A stretch of DNA of 64,000 nt from Haliclona indistincta (lineage: Eukaryota; Porifera; Demospongiae; Haplosclerida; Chalinidae): contig OZ024784.1 of assembly GCA_964017065.1 (NCBI GenBank), positions 3,515,152 through 3,579,151 of the forward strand, given 5' to 3'. Below the pieces are notes generated by a model. It did no database searches and had not been told where the DNA came from. It saw only the letters and a list, made by a program, of their open reading frames with translations. The position numbers were made by a program, and so were the translations under genes. This document shows positions 10,164 through 20,645 of the stretch, one piece after another (position 1 is the stretch's first letter; every line of letters begins with the position of its first letter).

Positions 10164-10554
10164 AGGAGGCCGCCGCCCCCTGGTTGTGGCGCATGCGCAG
10201 AACTGCAGTTAAGCACGCCGCACCAGTGCAGTTGCGACATAGAGAGCGAGAGGTCACCTCCAAACAGTACAGCTCGCTCTCTTGGTTTCTTTTTTTTGTT
10301 ATACCTTCATGTGACGACTAGTAGTTTCTGTCTTCCACCGGGATTAGCCCGGTGTGATCGTGTTGGCACCTGGACGCTCCGCCCCCGGAAACTCCTCCCT
10401 AGACCTGGGGGCGTCGCTCTCGGGGCGGGGCTAAAGGAGTGTCGACACGCCCATGCCATACCCCTTGACGTGTACAACGACACGGGGTAGGCTCCGATCT
10501 GCCGCAGTGTCATTGGTAAGTTGGGAAGATAAGCGGTTAAACACGAAAAATAGG
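10164..10554. other. GC-rich patch, no gene
   Basis: Bases 10330-10500 are clearly more GC-rich than their surroundings (GGGGCGGGGC, GGGGGCGTCGC). Open frames on both strands overlap here but show no domain. It may be another repeat fragment. Confidence 0.35.
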
Positions 10555-10634
10555 TGTAGCCACACTACTCCAATAGCACTTGCCGTATTTAGAACAAAAT
10601 TATTTCGTACCCTGCAATCACGAGAGACCCACAT

Positions 10635-11232
10635 CAGGGGGGTACGACAAGCTAATTTATTCTGACGTAATGCTGACGTTACTGCTCGTAGGGTAAATCA
10701 AAATACATTGCGACTTTCCTGGTCAGCTTCGTCTTTAGAGGACAATTTCAACGGTAAGTGTGTTGCGGAATGGATACTACTACACAAGAGCTTTCGTTTA
10801 AGCTACCTTACCCCACCCTTACCTCTTTTAGTTTTTGCAGCATAGAGAGATGAAGATGGAGAATTGGTTGGCAAAACTATTCACCCAAGAAAGCACCAAC
10901 GTGATCAAAACAGCATCGCTATCATTCTTGAGCATCATTCAGTTAATAATGTAAAGAAATTGCGACTGTGGCGCACAAACTCTGGCTGCAATACGCACAA
11001 ATGTTGTCCAATCACTGTAACAGAAGAAACTTGTTTCAGCTATTTTCAGTAGATTGTTCTGGAATATTACTTGCCTTGATCTGGAGTGTAAACAATGCAC
11101 ACCTGAGCTCGATATCATGTACTATAGCGCGATGGCAAACTGTTTAAACTATCCCGCATACATTCCATTCGTTAGTGGGCGTGTCGTATGTCAGCAATAC
11201 GTCATATTAAATTAGCTTGTCGTACCCCCCTG
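10635..11232. mobile_element. Non-autonomous transposon, about 43-bp TIRs, 9-bp TSD
   Basis: The left end CAGGGGGGTACGACAAGCTA is matched by its inverse at the right end, with similarity continuing for about 43 bases with a few mismatches. GACCCACAT flanks both sides (10626-10634 and 11233-11241). The paralogous repeat at about 11834-11842 carries the same nonamer once without the insert, which confirms the boundaries. No transposase is seen in the 598 bp. The 9-bp duplication suggests a MULE-like element, though the CAGGG start is also seen in hAT elements, which normally give 8 bp. Confidence 0.85.
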
Positions 11233-11667
11233 GACCCACATAGTAGGGGTGGGTGGGTGGGACGGTGGGTTGTGGGGAGGGCGCGCGAGAGGGCAAGAGG
11301 TGGCATTTTTTGTCGCTCTGGCAAAAGGAGATGTATCTTCTTCCATCGCTCTTGCTGGTAGGGGATTTTTGCCGAAATCGTGTTTTCTCATTAAATATTC
11401 GCCCCTCTGTAACTTACAGACAGAGACCTTTTTGCAAAATCCCATACATACGTTTCTTTCTTGTGTACCAAAGTTTGTCTGACATTTTGTGTGGGTGTGG
11501 CATGCTCAGGAAACAAACGCAACTTTTCGTCATTGGGTGGGGCTTGCTACGCCCACAAGACGAATGGCGACTTTCTTGGGTGATCAGTGTGACTGACCAA
11601 GCCTTCAACTAACAGTAGAAACCAAAATATTCGTAATCCTGATGTTTGGGAATTCCACCCTGGCTTA

Positions 11668-13190
11668 AGCCAGGAAAACCCGAACTATTCTTTCTTGCTG
11701 CCCTTTGCACAATATAATCTACAGTGTCCTGGCTATTACTTGCCCGTTTTACAAGGAAAATGGGTGTACCCACACTCCAATAGCACTTGCCGTATTTGGA
11801 ACAAAATTATTTCGTACTCGGCAATCACGAGAGACCCACATAGGGGTGGGTGGGTTGTGGGGAGGGCGCGAGGGCGTCAGGTGGCATTTTTTTGGCGCTC
11901 TGGCAAAAGGAGATGTATCTTCTTCCATCGCTCTTGCTGGTAGGGGATTTTTGCCGAAATCGTGTTTTCTCATTAAATATTCGCCCCTCTGTAACTTACA
12001 GACAGAGACCTTTTTGCAAAATCCCAAACGTACGTTTCTTCCTTGTGTAAGGTAACTCGGGGTATTTTGGAATACCGGGTAATTCGGAATGATTCCGGTA
12101 TTGACCCCTGCTACTGCAAAACTACAGATCGCCTGGATAAACTATTTCACCACGAGGTAGGTGCATCTGTTGGCTCTGCAACGAGCACTCGCTTGGGTGC
12201 AGTACGCAGTCATTCACGGTGTAAGAATGGAAAGTGTTGACACGACTAGCCACGCCTCCATGCTAGCTACCAAGTGAAACTTTGCTGTGTACTGGGGTCA
12301 CTGGTATCTCTTGAAGTTAGACAAAGATCAAAGTGTGCACCAGGTAGCAGAGACTCTACAACGGCGATTTGATGAAATTCTGTTTGCTAGATTATCAGAA
12401 AATAATGCATTAACATAAATATTTAATGCAGAAACCATATAACACTTGTAAACAAAGGCGTGTGGGGAGTTGAAATTCGTATTTATAACATTCCAAAAAG
12501 CAAAGCAGACAATACTGCAGCTTGAAACAACTGTCAAGATATTCAAGGAGTGGCAAAATATCCTCTGCAAGATGTACAACATCCCAGCAACCATTCTACA
12601 CGAGAAGTGAATTGTGGAGCAACCTAGGACAGAAAGAAACGCACAAATCACAGATCCATCATCATGCAAACATGTACAATACCTGAAATCATGCTGAACA
12701 CAGTCACAGCTGAAGTCACAGCACTCGTGGCTGCACTAAAACCAGGTTACACGGGAAATACACGGACTATTCCGAATTACCCTAAATAACGTATTTTCTA
12801 GTAGCACTTGCTCTGACCGCTCTGGAGAACGACAGCAAGAACGGATAACTACCAAACTCAGTATGCACATAGTCCGAAGGTGGCTGAAGCTTGCTGTGTA
12901 GTTAAAGTTTCCGAAACATTACTCAGCATATTTACCGGCGAAGAATTCCAAAAAGTATTCCAAAATACCCCGAGTTACCTTACCAAAGTTTATGTCTGAC
13001 ATTTTGTGTGGGTGTGGCATGCCTAGGAAAGCTACGTGCTTTTTCGTCATTGGGTGGAGCTTGCTACGCCCACAAGACGAATGGCGACTTTCTTGGGTGT
13101 TCAGTGTGACTGAGCAGGCCTTCAACTATCAGTAGAAACCAAAATATTTGTAATCCTGATGTTAGAGCAATCCACCCTTAAATTCCAAGT
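11668..13190 (+). repeat. Dispersed repeat, copy 2 (interrupted once)
   Basis: Second tandem copy of the repeat described at 9526-11667. It is uninterrupted between 11668 and 12047, then split by the element at 12050-12980, and resumes at 12983. It supplies the empty site for the insertion in copy 1, while copy 1 (near 11470) supplies the empty site for the insertion in copy 2. Confidence 0.7.
12050..12980. mobile_element. Non-autonomous transposon, 26-bp TIRs, TA target duplication
   Basis: The ends read AGGTAACTCGGGGTATTTTG inward and match over 26 bases with no mismatch. The dinucleotide TA flanks both sides (12048-12049, 12981-12982). Copy 1 of the host repeat (near 11472-11476) reads straight through with a single TA, giving a clean empty site. 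A TA duplication fits the Tc1/mariner group. A second, inner inverted pair (about 12073-12092 and 12760-12780, GGTAATTCGGAAT) lies inside the ends. No transposase is recognised. Confidence 0.85.
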
Positions 13191-13436
13191 GCAGGCAAAA
13201 ATAAAAAAACACTTGAAATAACTTGTCGATGCTAGCCAATCGCAATTTTTAAAAACTACATACAGCGCCAAAGCTTAGTTTTGTTGGTAAGGATGCACAG
13301 GATCACGCTGTCAAGATTTCCAAGCTCTTCGACGTCGCAGCGATCTTTATGCCATCCAGGCCATACATTGAAAGAGGGCGGGGCCCCAAGACGATGACTT
13401 AGAACATAGATAGTACACATAACGTTATGTGTACTA
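13191..13436. other. Spacer between repeats
   Basis: No gene or repeat recognised. It contains the short palindrome ACATAACGTTATGT just before the left end of the next element. Confidence 0.4.
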
Positions 13437-16336
13437 CACAACCAAAAATATCCAGCAATGTTTCTGTATCGATACCGCACATGTCTGTTATTAGCCTGAT
13501 TTCAGTATTGAAACAATAATGTAGTTGACTGGTACATCCGCGTATCAGTATGTCCATAGTATTTCATCCATGTTACAGGCAAACAGCCCTGTACGGCGGT
13601 TGATAACGATCATACGGTTGATGGGCTTGAAACTATCAATGGTGTTTCAAAGATGAACTTGCCATGAAACATTATTGTAGATCTACAAATATGGCGACAG
13701 GTCAGTGGCTGTCTACACGGAAGTAAGTCAGTTAAGCTGATCATAAAGCTTGTACTAACACACACATTGCCTTACTTATTACAGGCGACCTTGGACTAAG
13801 ACTGCAGAAAGTGCTAGTAGCGATTGGTAAGCATGATTACTGCTAAAAGTGTTGGCAATAATTATTAAAATTAATTCATAGTAACAGTGAAAAAATTATA
13901 GTTATAAGCAGGTAAGCAGCATGTATATAGGTGCCAGAATAACAATATAAGTTTTGTGCTTGTGAGATGTAGCATTTTGTAAACACACACTCCAAGCTGA
14001 TCACTGATACTTTTTGCTTAGTGACAGAGAATGCTATGAACACACATATTGTTGGTGTGCGCTCAAGCAAGGAAAGACCTCGTATATAAGCCATTGAAAG
14101 CGCTGAGAAGAACGTGCTACTCATAATATGATGCAAAATATTTTTGTAACAGCAGAAATGCGTAATTAAATGTTATTCTGATGACACCAAAGTTGTACCT
14201 TATTACAGTTCATGTTCTCCTGATTATGTACATTAATAGACTGACAAGGACATTGCACCGGACTCTGTCGCTCAGCTTAGAACAAAAAAATTCACTGAAA
14301 CAAATTGAGAATATCAAAACAAAGACCTCGGAAAACAAGAAAATCGAGGCAAGAAAAAAATGTGGGTTGAAAGAAAGCACCAATTATTTACTGTCACTTC
14401 CATGTGACTTGTACAGGTTAGTTAATTATAGTATGTTGACAAATAAGAACAAATCATGCACATGTATTAGGTCGACTCCAGTTGAGACTCTTCACACGAT
14501 CCTTTTGGGTCCGTGTAAGCATCTTCTTCATACGCTCATGTCTTCTCTTTCTGCTGAAGATAAGAAAAAAACTTCATGCTCATTTGCAAGCGTTCCCCTT
14601 GTCAGGAATTGATGAAAAGGTCTTGGGGAATCTCACCAGAAATTATCGCTCATTTGTTGGCCGAGATTTTAAAGCATTGATGCAGGTAGTAATAATAATA
14701 ATAAAGCATTGATGCAGGTAGTAATAATAATAATAATGATAATTATTATGTATGATTTCTTCAGGTGGCAATCTTGTTTAGGACTATCTCAATGATGAGC
14801 AGTTCCAAGTTTGGTTTTGCCTTTCTAAGGTTATTATACATTTTTGTGCTAAGAATGCTTCGTAATACTTGTGTAAAGGTATTTCAAATTGCCTACATCA
14901 CTCCCTTTTCTACCAAGAACAAAGATAGCTGTCATAGTGTTTGTGTTGAATTTGTTGAAGCAGTCAGAGTGGCTTTTCCTGACATGCTTAAAAAGCCGAA
15001 GATTCACCTTCTCTTACATTTTAGTAGATAACATGATTGAGTTTGGGCCTACTTCTGCTTTTAACACTGAAAGGTAAGATAAATGCATGATGTATAACTA
15101 TTATGATGCACATCTTATGACTGTAGATGTGAGGCATTGTTTGGTAATCGTCAATCACCAAGCAAGGACATTGCGAATTGTTTCGAAGTGCTAGAACACC
15201 TTCGTTTTCTTGGCGATGGTGGGTCGCTGGATGGTAAACAAGGTAACTTAATGTTCTCGAGCATAATCAATATAATAGTGCTTGTATAGTAGTGGAGCAG
15301 GATTACAGGAGCTATACTCACAAAGTGCTGTTCAACACTTGTACACAGTATCCCTCTTAGAACCCTTCACCACGACAAAGATATATTTCAACCAGGTTCA
15401 CTACGTCTATTGAAGGTAATATTAATGCACAGAGAAAATAATATAATTAATTTTACGCAATATTCTTATGTAGCATACTCGACAAATGGTGCTTGGAGAA
15501 GTGAGTGTTGTGGCAAAAGGTGTATCAACTGATTATAGCTGGTCTGTGTTCCGCTTCCATGCTGTTTCTACCGGAACATGTACCATTGAGTGCTCTTGTT
15601 TTTGTGTATGGTGGAGTGATGATGCAGGTTGGTCAAATGGCTCACAACGGTTCTTTCATCAAATTAGAAGAGGGCAGTGAGGTTTGTTACATCATGGAGG
15701 TTTTATTATTATTATTCTAGATTTTATCTTGATTAGGTGATGTATGGAATGTTTGTACTTGGTTTAAAGTACAAGAACGACAAGGTGTGTTTGGTACAGC
15801 AGATGGAGGGTATGGCAGGTGTAGTAAACAATCTAGACTGTCCTTTATATTCGATCACCACTAACTTCAAGCTGATGCCATCTACCTCAGTTAAAGGAGA
15901 AGTATTCTTTTGTACATCAGTGTGATGAGTCATGCGACTTTGTGAACAGTGGTTCTGTCATTGTTGAGCGGGAGGAAGTTACTTTAGACAAGCTACAATG
16001 TTCATAATAATATTTTTATTTGAAACCAATCGCTTGTATTGTTTTAATGTTTTTTGTATGAATCAATAATATTTTTTTACAGTATAATATATACATGAAA
16101 TTTAAATGCGTGATACAGGATAGATACAATGTTGGTTCGGACCTGATTTTACAGTATGAAACAGGGGCGAAGCCAGATACAGTACTGATATAGTTACGGT
16201 AACAATGCTGTTAGTACAAGGCTGTTACATTCGATTACCGGAAAGTTCTGATACAAGGGCCTAGGGATATGCTACAACGCGGTATCATAATAGATTACGT
16301 CCTTGATACGGAGACGTAGACCTTGTTTTGGTTGTG
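13437..16336 (+). mobile_element. DNA transposon A with CACAACC ends and a transposase-like gene
   Basis: The left end CACAACCAAAAATATCC is mirrored by TTTTGGTTGTG at the right end, with TA on each outer side. The matching TIR is short (about 11 bases). A second element with the same left end starts only six bases downstream (16343). The element encloses the multi-exon transposase-like gene at about 14181-16010. GATACAG-type motifs recur towards both ends. The superfamily is unsure; the protein resembles CACTA/Plavaka-type transposases. Confidence 0.6.
14181..16010 (+). CDS. Transposase-like protein (CACTA/Plavaka-like), probably degenerate
   Basis: Several exon-sized blocks in one direction share the style of large fungal and animal Plavaka/EnSpm-type transposases: SLPCDLYRLVNYSML, STPVETLHTILLGPCKH, RNYRSFVGRDFKALMQ, KVFQIAY, FNTERCEALFGNRQSPSKDIA, LEHLRFLGDGGSLDGKQ, then C-terminal LFLPEHVPLSALVFVYGGV, VMYGMFVLGLKY and EEVTLDKLQCS. 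The frame changes between blocks. Some changes have plausible GT-AG introns (for example before 15127), others do not, so the gene may be inactive. The match is from memory of the motif style, not from a search, and catalytic acids were not identified. A diverged copy of the 3' end lies at about 19480-19965. Confidence 0.5.
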
Positions 16337-16586
16337 TATCTACACAACCAAAAATATCCAATATTGAATCAATGTTGGTAACTGTCTTTCCTGATACCAG
16401 CTCGATGGCAATATTGATACATTACTGTAGCTTGCGGCATCTCATTAAGTGATTGCCGATACAGTGTTGAAACTCACGACAAGCCTGATACAGGCTTGCA
16501 TCAGGCAACAGTATGTACCATGCTTGATAATTTCAGTACTGGTTCCGCATTGATTAGCGATAGTGCTGTTTCAAGGACGAAAATAA

Positions 16587-16644
16587 TCTCGCGGGTCCCA
16601 ACGGATCTCCTGAACGGGATATCCGTCGGGCCCCGCGAGATTGG
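16587..16644. repeat. Short hairpin repeat
   Basis: AATCTCGCGGGTCCCAACGG and its imperfect reverse complement (GTCGGGCCCCGCGAGATT) face each other across about 12 bases. It is GC-rich in AT-rich surroundings and may be a tiny MITE or a relic. Confidence 0.55.
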
Positions 16645-17800
16645 GACGAAAAATGGCGGCTGAACTAGCTGGAGTGCTGGACTACCATTGGCATTGCCAG
16701 GATGGCTAAGCGCTCGTGAACTACAAGATCACGGTTAGTGTGTATGCTCAACGTATTGTAAAGTGGTAGTGTACTTGTTGAGTGCCGGACTCGTGTCGTG
16801 ATGGTGGTGTGCACGCCGTGCATGATTATAGCTCAAAAACCACCGACACGTGCCTCAGGAGTTGAAAATGGGTTGGTTAGTCTGTTTGGTCTCCTTGCCA
16901 GCCATGGTTCGCCTCACAAACGGCTCGTTTGATAAAATAGTAGACCATGTGGTCGTAGACTAGCTCACGTGCACTAGATGCACGTGACCTTTGATAGATG
17001 CAACCTGTATCTGCCTGTAAAGCGTGATAATACGTATTACAGGCTTTTGTGCAAGTGCTAGCTGTATATTTATTGTGAACACCAGTGCATATAATATAAT
17101 GCTTCCGTGTATGACCATGCATCAATTTTACAGGATCAAATTGATGATCCAGGTTGCGGATATGATCTAGACACTAAGCGACTCTCTTGATCAAGGTAGT
17201 GTTATTACTTAAATGTGATTGATCGGTATGAATAATCTATATAGAATCTCTCAAGAATGTGTACATGGTCAGCTGAGAGATAATAAACGAGCTAGCTAGC
17301 CGGATATTACTGAAGACACTGTTATTTACTGATCTCATTAGCGTCTATAAATACCTTTGCCTGATATTAGCATCCACTCTTTCTCAGATTTATCACTCAG
17401 GTGAGAGTAGCTTTATTAGATGCATGCCATGTTAATAATGACACTACTGTTGTATAGATGAGCAACATGTTCTCACACTTGGTCGAGTCTCTCATCAATC
17501 AAGGTACAAGTACTAATTATTGCCTTCATGCAAGGTATTCTCACAGTGTGTAGCTGTTAGCTGAGAGCCTGTCAAATTGGGATTGCTGTAATATTTTTTC
17601 AGCTTACAATACTACGTATAAATGCACTGGAATGGCAAGGTAACACTAAGATATGAGTATTTGTTTATTACTGTAGATCTGAAAATTTTCGCGTATTAAT
17701 AACTTTAAACTTTCGTTGCATTTATTTTCATCGGTCATAGGACTGATGAAAATTTAATGAGTCATGACGTTGAATTTTGCTGCTTAAATTTGTTATCGTC
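16645..17800. other. Non-coding sequence within transposon B
   Basis: No supported gene. Open frames on both strands are short and lack domains. Confidence 0.4.
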
Positions 17801-18313
17801 TAATAGAGTAAGTGATTAATAATCGACCGTCATGTATGTTCGGACACCGTATTTTTCGGACTGCTTGAACAGTGCAACCTATCACAAGAAAGCAACTAGC
17901 CAGAGATGTGGTAGGGCATCCACAATGACTAAATCGATTGCACCACGCTTACGAAACACATTGTCCATAGAATCTCTTTAACGGACATGAGTTTAGATAC
18001 TTGGACCGACGCTTGTACCTTGTGTCAACAGCATAGTACTTACCGGTGTAGTTACTGTAGTTAGTTACGACACTTGGTACAAGTGTCGGTCCGAGCATCC
18101 GAACTCGCTTCCGATAGAGAGATTCTATGGACAATGTACTTTTCTGTTTCGTACGCGTAGTGCAATCGATTTCTAAGTCATTGTGGATTCCCTAGCACAT
18201 CTCTGGCTAGTTGCTTTCTTGTGATATGTTGGATGAATGCACTGTTCGAGCAGTCCGAAAAATACGGCGTCCGAACATACATGATGGTCGATTATTAATC
18301 ACTTACTCTATTA
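17801..18313. mobile_element. Foldback (long-arm palindromic) element
   Basis: The left arm from 17801 (TAATAGAGTAAGTGATTAAT) is matched inversely by the right arm ending at 18313. Pairing extends for about 215 bases per arm at high but imperfect identity, with several small indels, around a loop of about 80 bases. Shared arm motifs include GTATTTTTCGGACTGCT, AAAGCAACTAGCCAGAGATG and TTGTCCATAGAATCTCT. No clear target duplication is visible. No protein is encoded. Confidence 0.8.
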
Positions 18314-18317
18314 ACTT

Positions 18318-18427
18318 GGTCGAACTTGGTAACGTGCATGAGGCGTGTATGGTCAGCTTGGTGCATGGGGCGTGTATGGTCAGCTTGGTGCATGGGTGTA
18401 TGGTCAGCTTGGTGCATGGGGCGTGTA
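18318..18427 (+). repeat. Minisatellite, about 25-28-bp unit
   Basis: Four imperfect copies of a unit containing GGTCAGCTTGGTGCATGGGG and CGTGTAT. The array resumes after the MITE at 19003-19030 (GGTCGAACTTGGTAACGGGC), so the MITE inserted into the array. Confidence 0.75.
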
Positions 18428-19002
18428 CAGTGAAACCTGTCTTAGCGACCACTTGCATAGAGCGACCACCTCTCTCCAGCGTCCACGACAAAATCCCCGA
18501 CCAACAGCTATAGAAAAGCACCTAGGGCCAACGTGTCTACAGCGACCACCTGCCTAATGTGGACAACGACCGCACGTACCAGCACGCAGTGTACTAAACT
18601 ACACTGTCTATTACAGCCAGTAGGCGTGGTAATTAGGCGTGGTTACTGATTATTGGCGCGAACAGTTACGATCAGTTGCTGTTGACTCGACATTGCTAAG
18701 CTAAGAAGTATTTCTGTAAAACAAACTGTACTGGAGGAATTTTTCACTAATGTATGCTGACTTAATAATCATCGAAACCAGCCTGAATATCAGTCAATTC
18801 ATTGTAATTTTTTTAGCTGTGAAGAGTTTTCTGTTAGCTACATTTGTTGAATTGATTGCACATTATAAATGCATGAATCCTGTCTAATGAGGTCACATTC
18901 GGTAGTGGTCGTTCTTCACAGGTAACTGCCTACAGAGTCCACCTGTCTATTGCAGCCAGTAAAAATTGGCCCATAGGTGGTCGCTTTAGACAGGTTTCAC
19001 TG
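18428..19002. mobile_element. pogo/Tigger-like MITE
   Basis: The ends read CAGTGAAACCTGTCTTAGCG on the left and the inverse (CGCTTTAGACAGGTTTCACTG) on the right, flanked by TA on both sides (18426-18427, 19003-19004). CAGTGAAACC ends with a TA duplication are typical of Tigger/pogo elements. The interior has no transposase. An inverted fragment of the same element lies at about 20529-20597. Confidence 0.8.
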
Positions 19003-19039
19003 TATGGTCGAACTTGGTAACGGGCATGGGGCGTGTATG

Positions 19040-19200
19040 GTCAAGCATGGAAGTGTTAAAGCGCTCTGTTAATAGAGGCTATCACGTCTACAAGGTTGGC
19101 CTTGACGATCTCCCTTGGGTGTAGTACCCAAGAAAGAGTACCTTGGGGATCGGAGAGATCGTCCAGGCGCTTTACATGATAAAGCATAGACATGCTTGAT
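19040..19200. repeat. Small inverted-repeat element
   Basis: CAAGCATG, TAAAGCGC and GACGATCTC on the left are mirrored by GAGATCGTC, GCGCTTTA and CATGCTTG on the right, giving an element of about 150 bases. The superfamily is unassigned. Confidence 0.5.
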
Positions 19201-19479
19201 TGTTGCAGCTGCTACTACTACTACATGTGTTTAATGTAAATTTGGTACATCAGAAATTAATTGGGTGATCACAATTTTTGATGCACCAAAATTTTGAACG
19301 AAGAAAATGTTTTGAAGCTGAAAATTTCCAGATCTACAGTATATTGTGTCTTGTCTGTTTGACGTTGCACTTGATTGAAGTTGGTTGTGCTAAACGAACT
19401 TACTTATTCTCACTAGAACACTCACAGAAGTGGCGGAGAATTCTATTTACAGTTTAAGACTTTTTCAACAGTGTGCCAC

Positions 19480-19965
19480 AAATTATTCGAATTTAAGCCA
19501 TTCAAGAAAGTGGAACAAGAGAAGGTAACCTGATGCACACACACATACCAAGTTAACTTCTTTGTAGAATAGACGATGTCTGAAGTGGAAGTCACAGGCA
19601 GAACGACATGCTGTGTACGCGATTGCTGAACTTCTACTTATGCGAACACAATCATGTGATAAGGTAAATGCATTATAATCACACACTGACATCTTTGAAT
19701 CTTTTCTCAGTGATCGACGCTGGATTGGTGTGATACTAATATCTGGTGTACGCAAACTAGAGGTGTAACTGATGGCAGGTTTTATACAATGTTGAATGCC
19801 CTTATCTGTACTACAGACGTTCAGGTGAGGCTTATAATGTGACTCATGTACATTATTTATGTTTGTGCATCTGCAGTTTGAAGACAATATGCTAACTTCA
19901 TTGACAGAGTTGAAGGAGCAGTTCTGATCAAGCAAGAGAAAGTTACATTGAACAAACTACTTTAA
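19480..19965 (+). pseudogene. Degenerate 3' fragment of the element-A transposase
   Basis: The end of this stretch reads, in broken frames, like the end of the gene at 15930-16010: VEGAVLIKQEKVTLNKLL here against VNSGSVIVEREEVTLDKLQ there, each followed at once by a stop and an AT-rich tail. Upstream similarity is weaker and interrupted by stops. Confidence 0.5.
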
Positions 19966-20128
19966 AATAGTGTATTTTATGTTCCAGTTATTTGTTTTTC
20001 ATTTGTTGTACTCTTCAATGCAAGAATAGTGTCAATGAATACTGAACTGATACAGCGATGATACAAGCTCGATAAGCTACGTGCATGATAACAACAATGA
20101 TGATACATGCGTTGATGCTACATGCTCA

Positions 20129-20412
20129 AGGGGTGGTCACTCCAATTGGTCCTGTACTCACATCTGCGACCGCGGTCAAAATGGTCAAGACAGAAATAAA
20201 GGAATGGTCAAGCGGTCAAGGCTCGCTGGACCCGAGCTAGTCAACGGTCAAGACGAGCCCAAGCTAGCTAATTACCAGGGGCTTACTCGTTACCACTGGT
20301 CAACGCGGTAAAATCGGTGCGGTCAACGGTCAAGGCCCGATTTTGGTCGGTCAAAATTCTTGACCGCGGTCGCAGATGTGAGTACAGGACCAATTGGAGT
20401 GACCACCCCTTG
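20129..20412. mobile_element. MITE with about 50-bp inverted repeats
   Basis: AAGGGGTGGTCACTCCAATT on the left is mirrored on the right. The arms continue through GGTCCTGTACTCACATCTGC to GACCGCGGTCAA. The interior is rich in GGTCAA motifs. Flanking ATGCTC on both sides may be part of a target duplication, but the boundaries are not clean. Confidence 0.7.
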
Positions 20413-20645
20413 ATGCTCGAAACAATATGGGTGCCCAAATTTCCTGTCACGTATACGACGCTACATGCCCGTATCATTACCGTTACATCATTGATACAGG
20501 ATCGGATTTTTGGTTGTGTATGCTTAGAACGTGCGGTCGTTAGGCAGGTGGTCGCTGTAGACATGTGGTTCTAGGTGCTTTTCTACAGCTGTTGTGGGTG
20601 AATAAATTATGGCCCACCAAGCACCTCAGGCTGGCTAGATGTGTA

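Larger units (their letters stand above)
9526..11667 (+). repeat. Dispersed repeat, copy 1 (interrupted by insertions)
   Basis: Segments 9526-9600, about 10555-10634 and 11233-11667 align in order with the uninterrupted parts of copy 2 at 11668-13190 (AACCCGAACTATTC, CCAATAGCACTTGCCG, GACCCACATAG, GGAGATGTATCTTCTTCC, ACGAATGGCGACTTTC). Copy 1 is split by a hAT-type MITE (9684-10155) together with unassigned sequence, and by a 9-bp-TSD element (10635-11232). The nature of the host repeat is unknown. It ends with the same TAAGCCAGG motif at which copy 2 begins, so the two are in direct tandem. Confidence 0.65.
16343..20518 (+). mobile_element. DNA transposon B with CACAACC ends, carrying nested insertions
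   Basis: It starts with CACAACCAAAAATATCC, as element A does, and ends with ATTTTTGGTTGTG followed by TA. Inside are a degenerate 3' transposase fragment (19480-19965), a small hairpin element (16587-16644), a long foldback element (17801-18313), a minisatellite with a pogo-like MITE (18318-19030), and a hairpin element near 20129-20412. Much of the rest is AT-rich and unassigned. That all of it belongs to one element is inference from the matching ends. Confidence 0.5.

Noticed and set aside
10330..10500. GC-rich patch considered as an rRNA or tRNA-derived sequence
   Set aside because: No A-box, B-box or rRNA landmark could be read. Left as unassigned GC-rich DNA.
11212..12055. Several 60-119-codon frames in the tandem host repeat
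   Set aside because: The same frames appear in both repeat copies only because the DNA is repeated. No domain or codon signature.
14690..14745. Possible CRISPR-like direct repeat (AAAGCATTGATGCAGGTAGT twice)
   Set aside because: Only two copies next to a simple TAA repeat, in animal DNA. A local slippage duplication explains it.
18303..18521. Open frames over the minisatellite (repeated GQLGAWGVY or CTKLTIHAP)
   Set aside because: They are translations of a tandem DNA repeat and run into a MITE.
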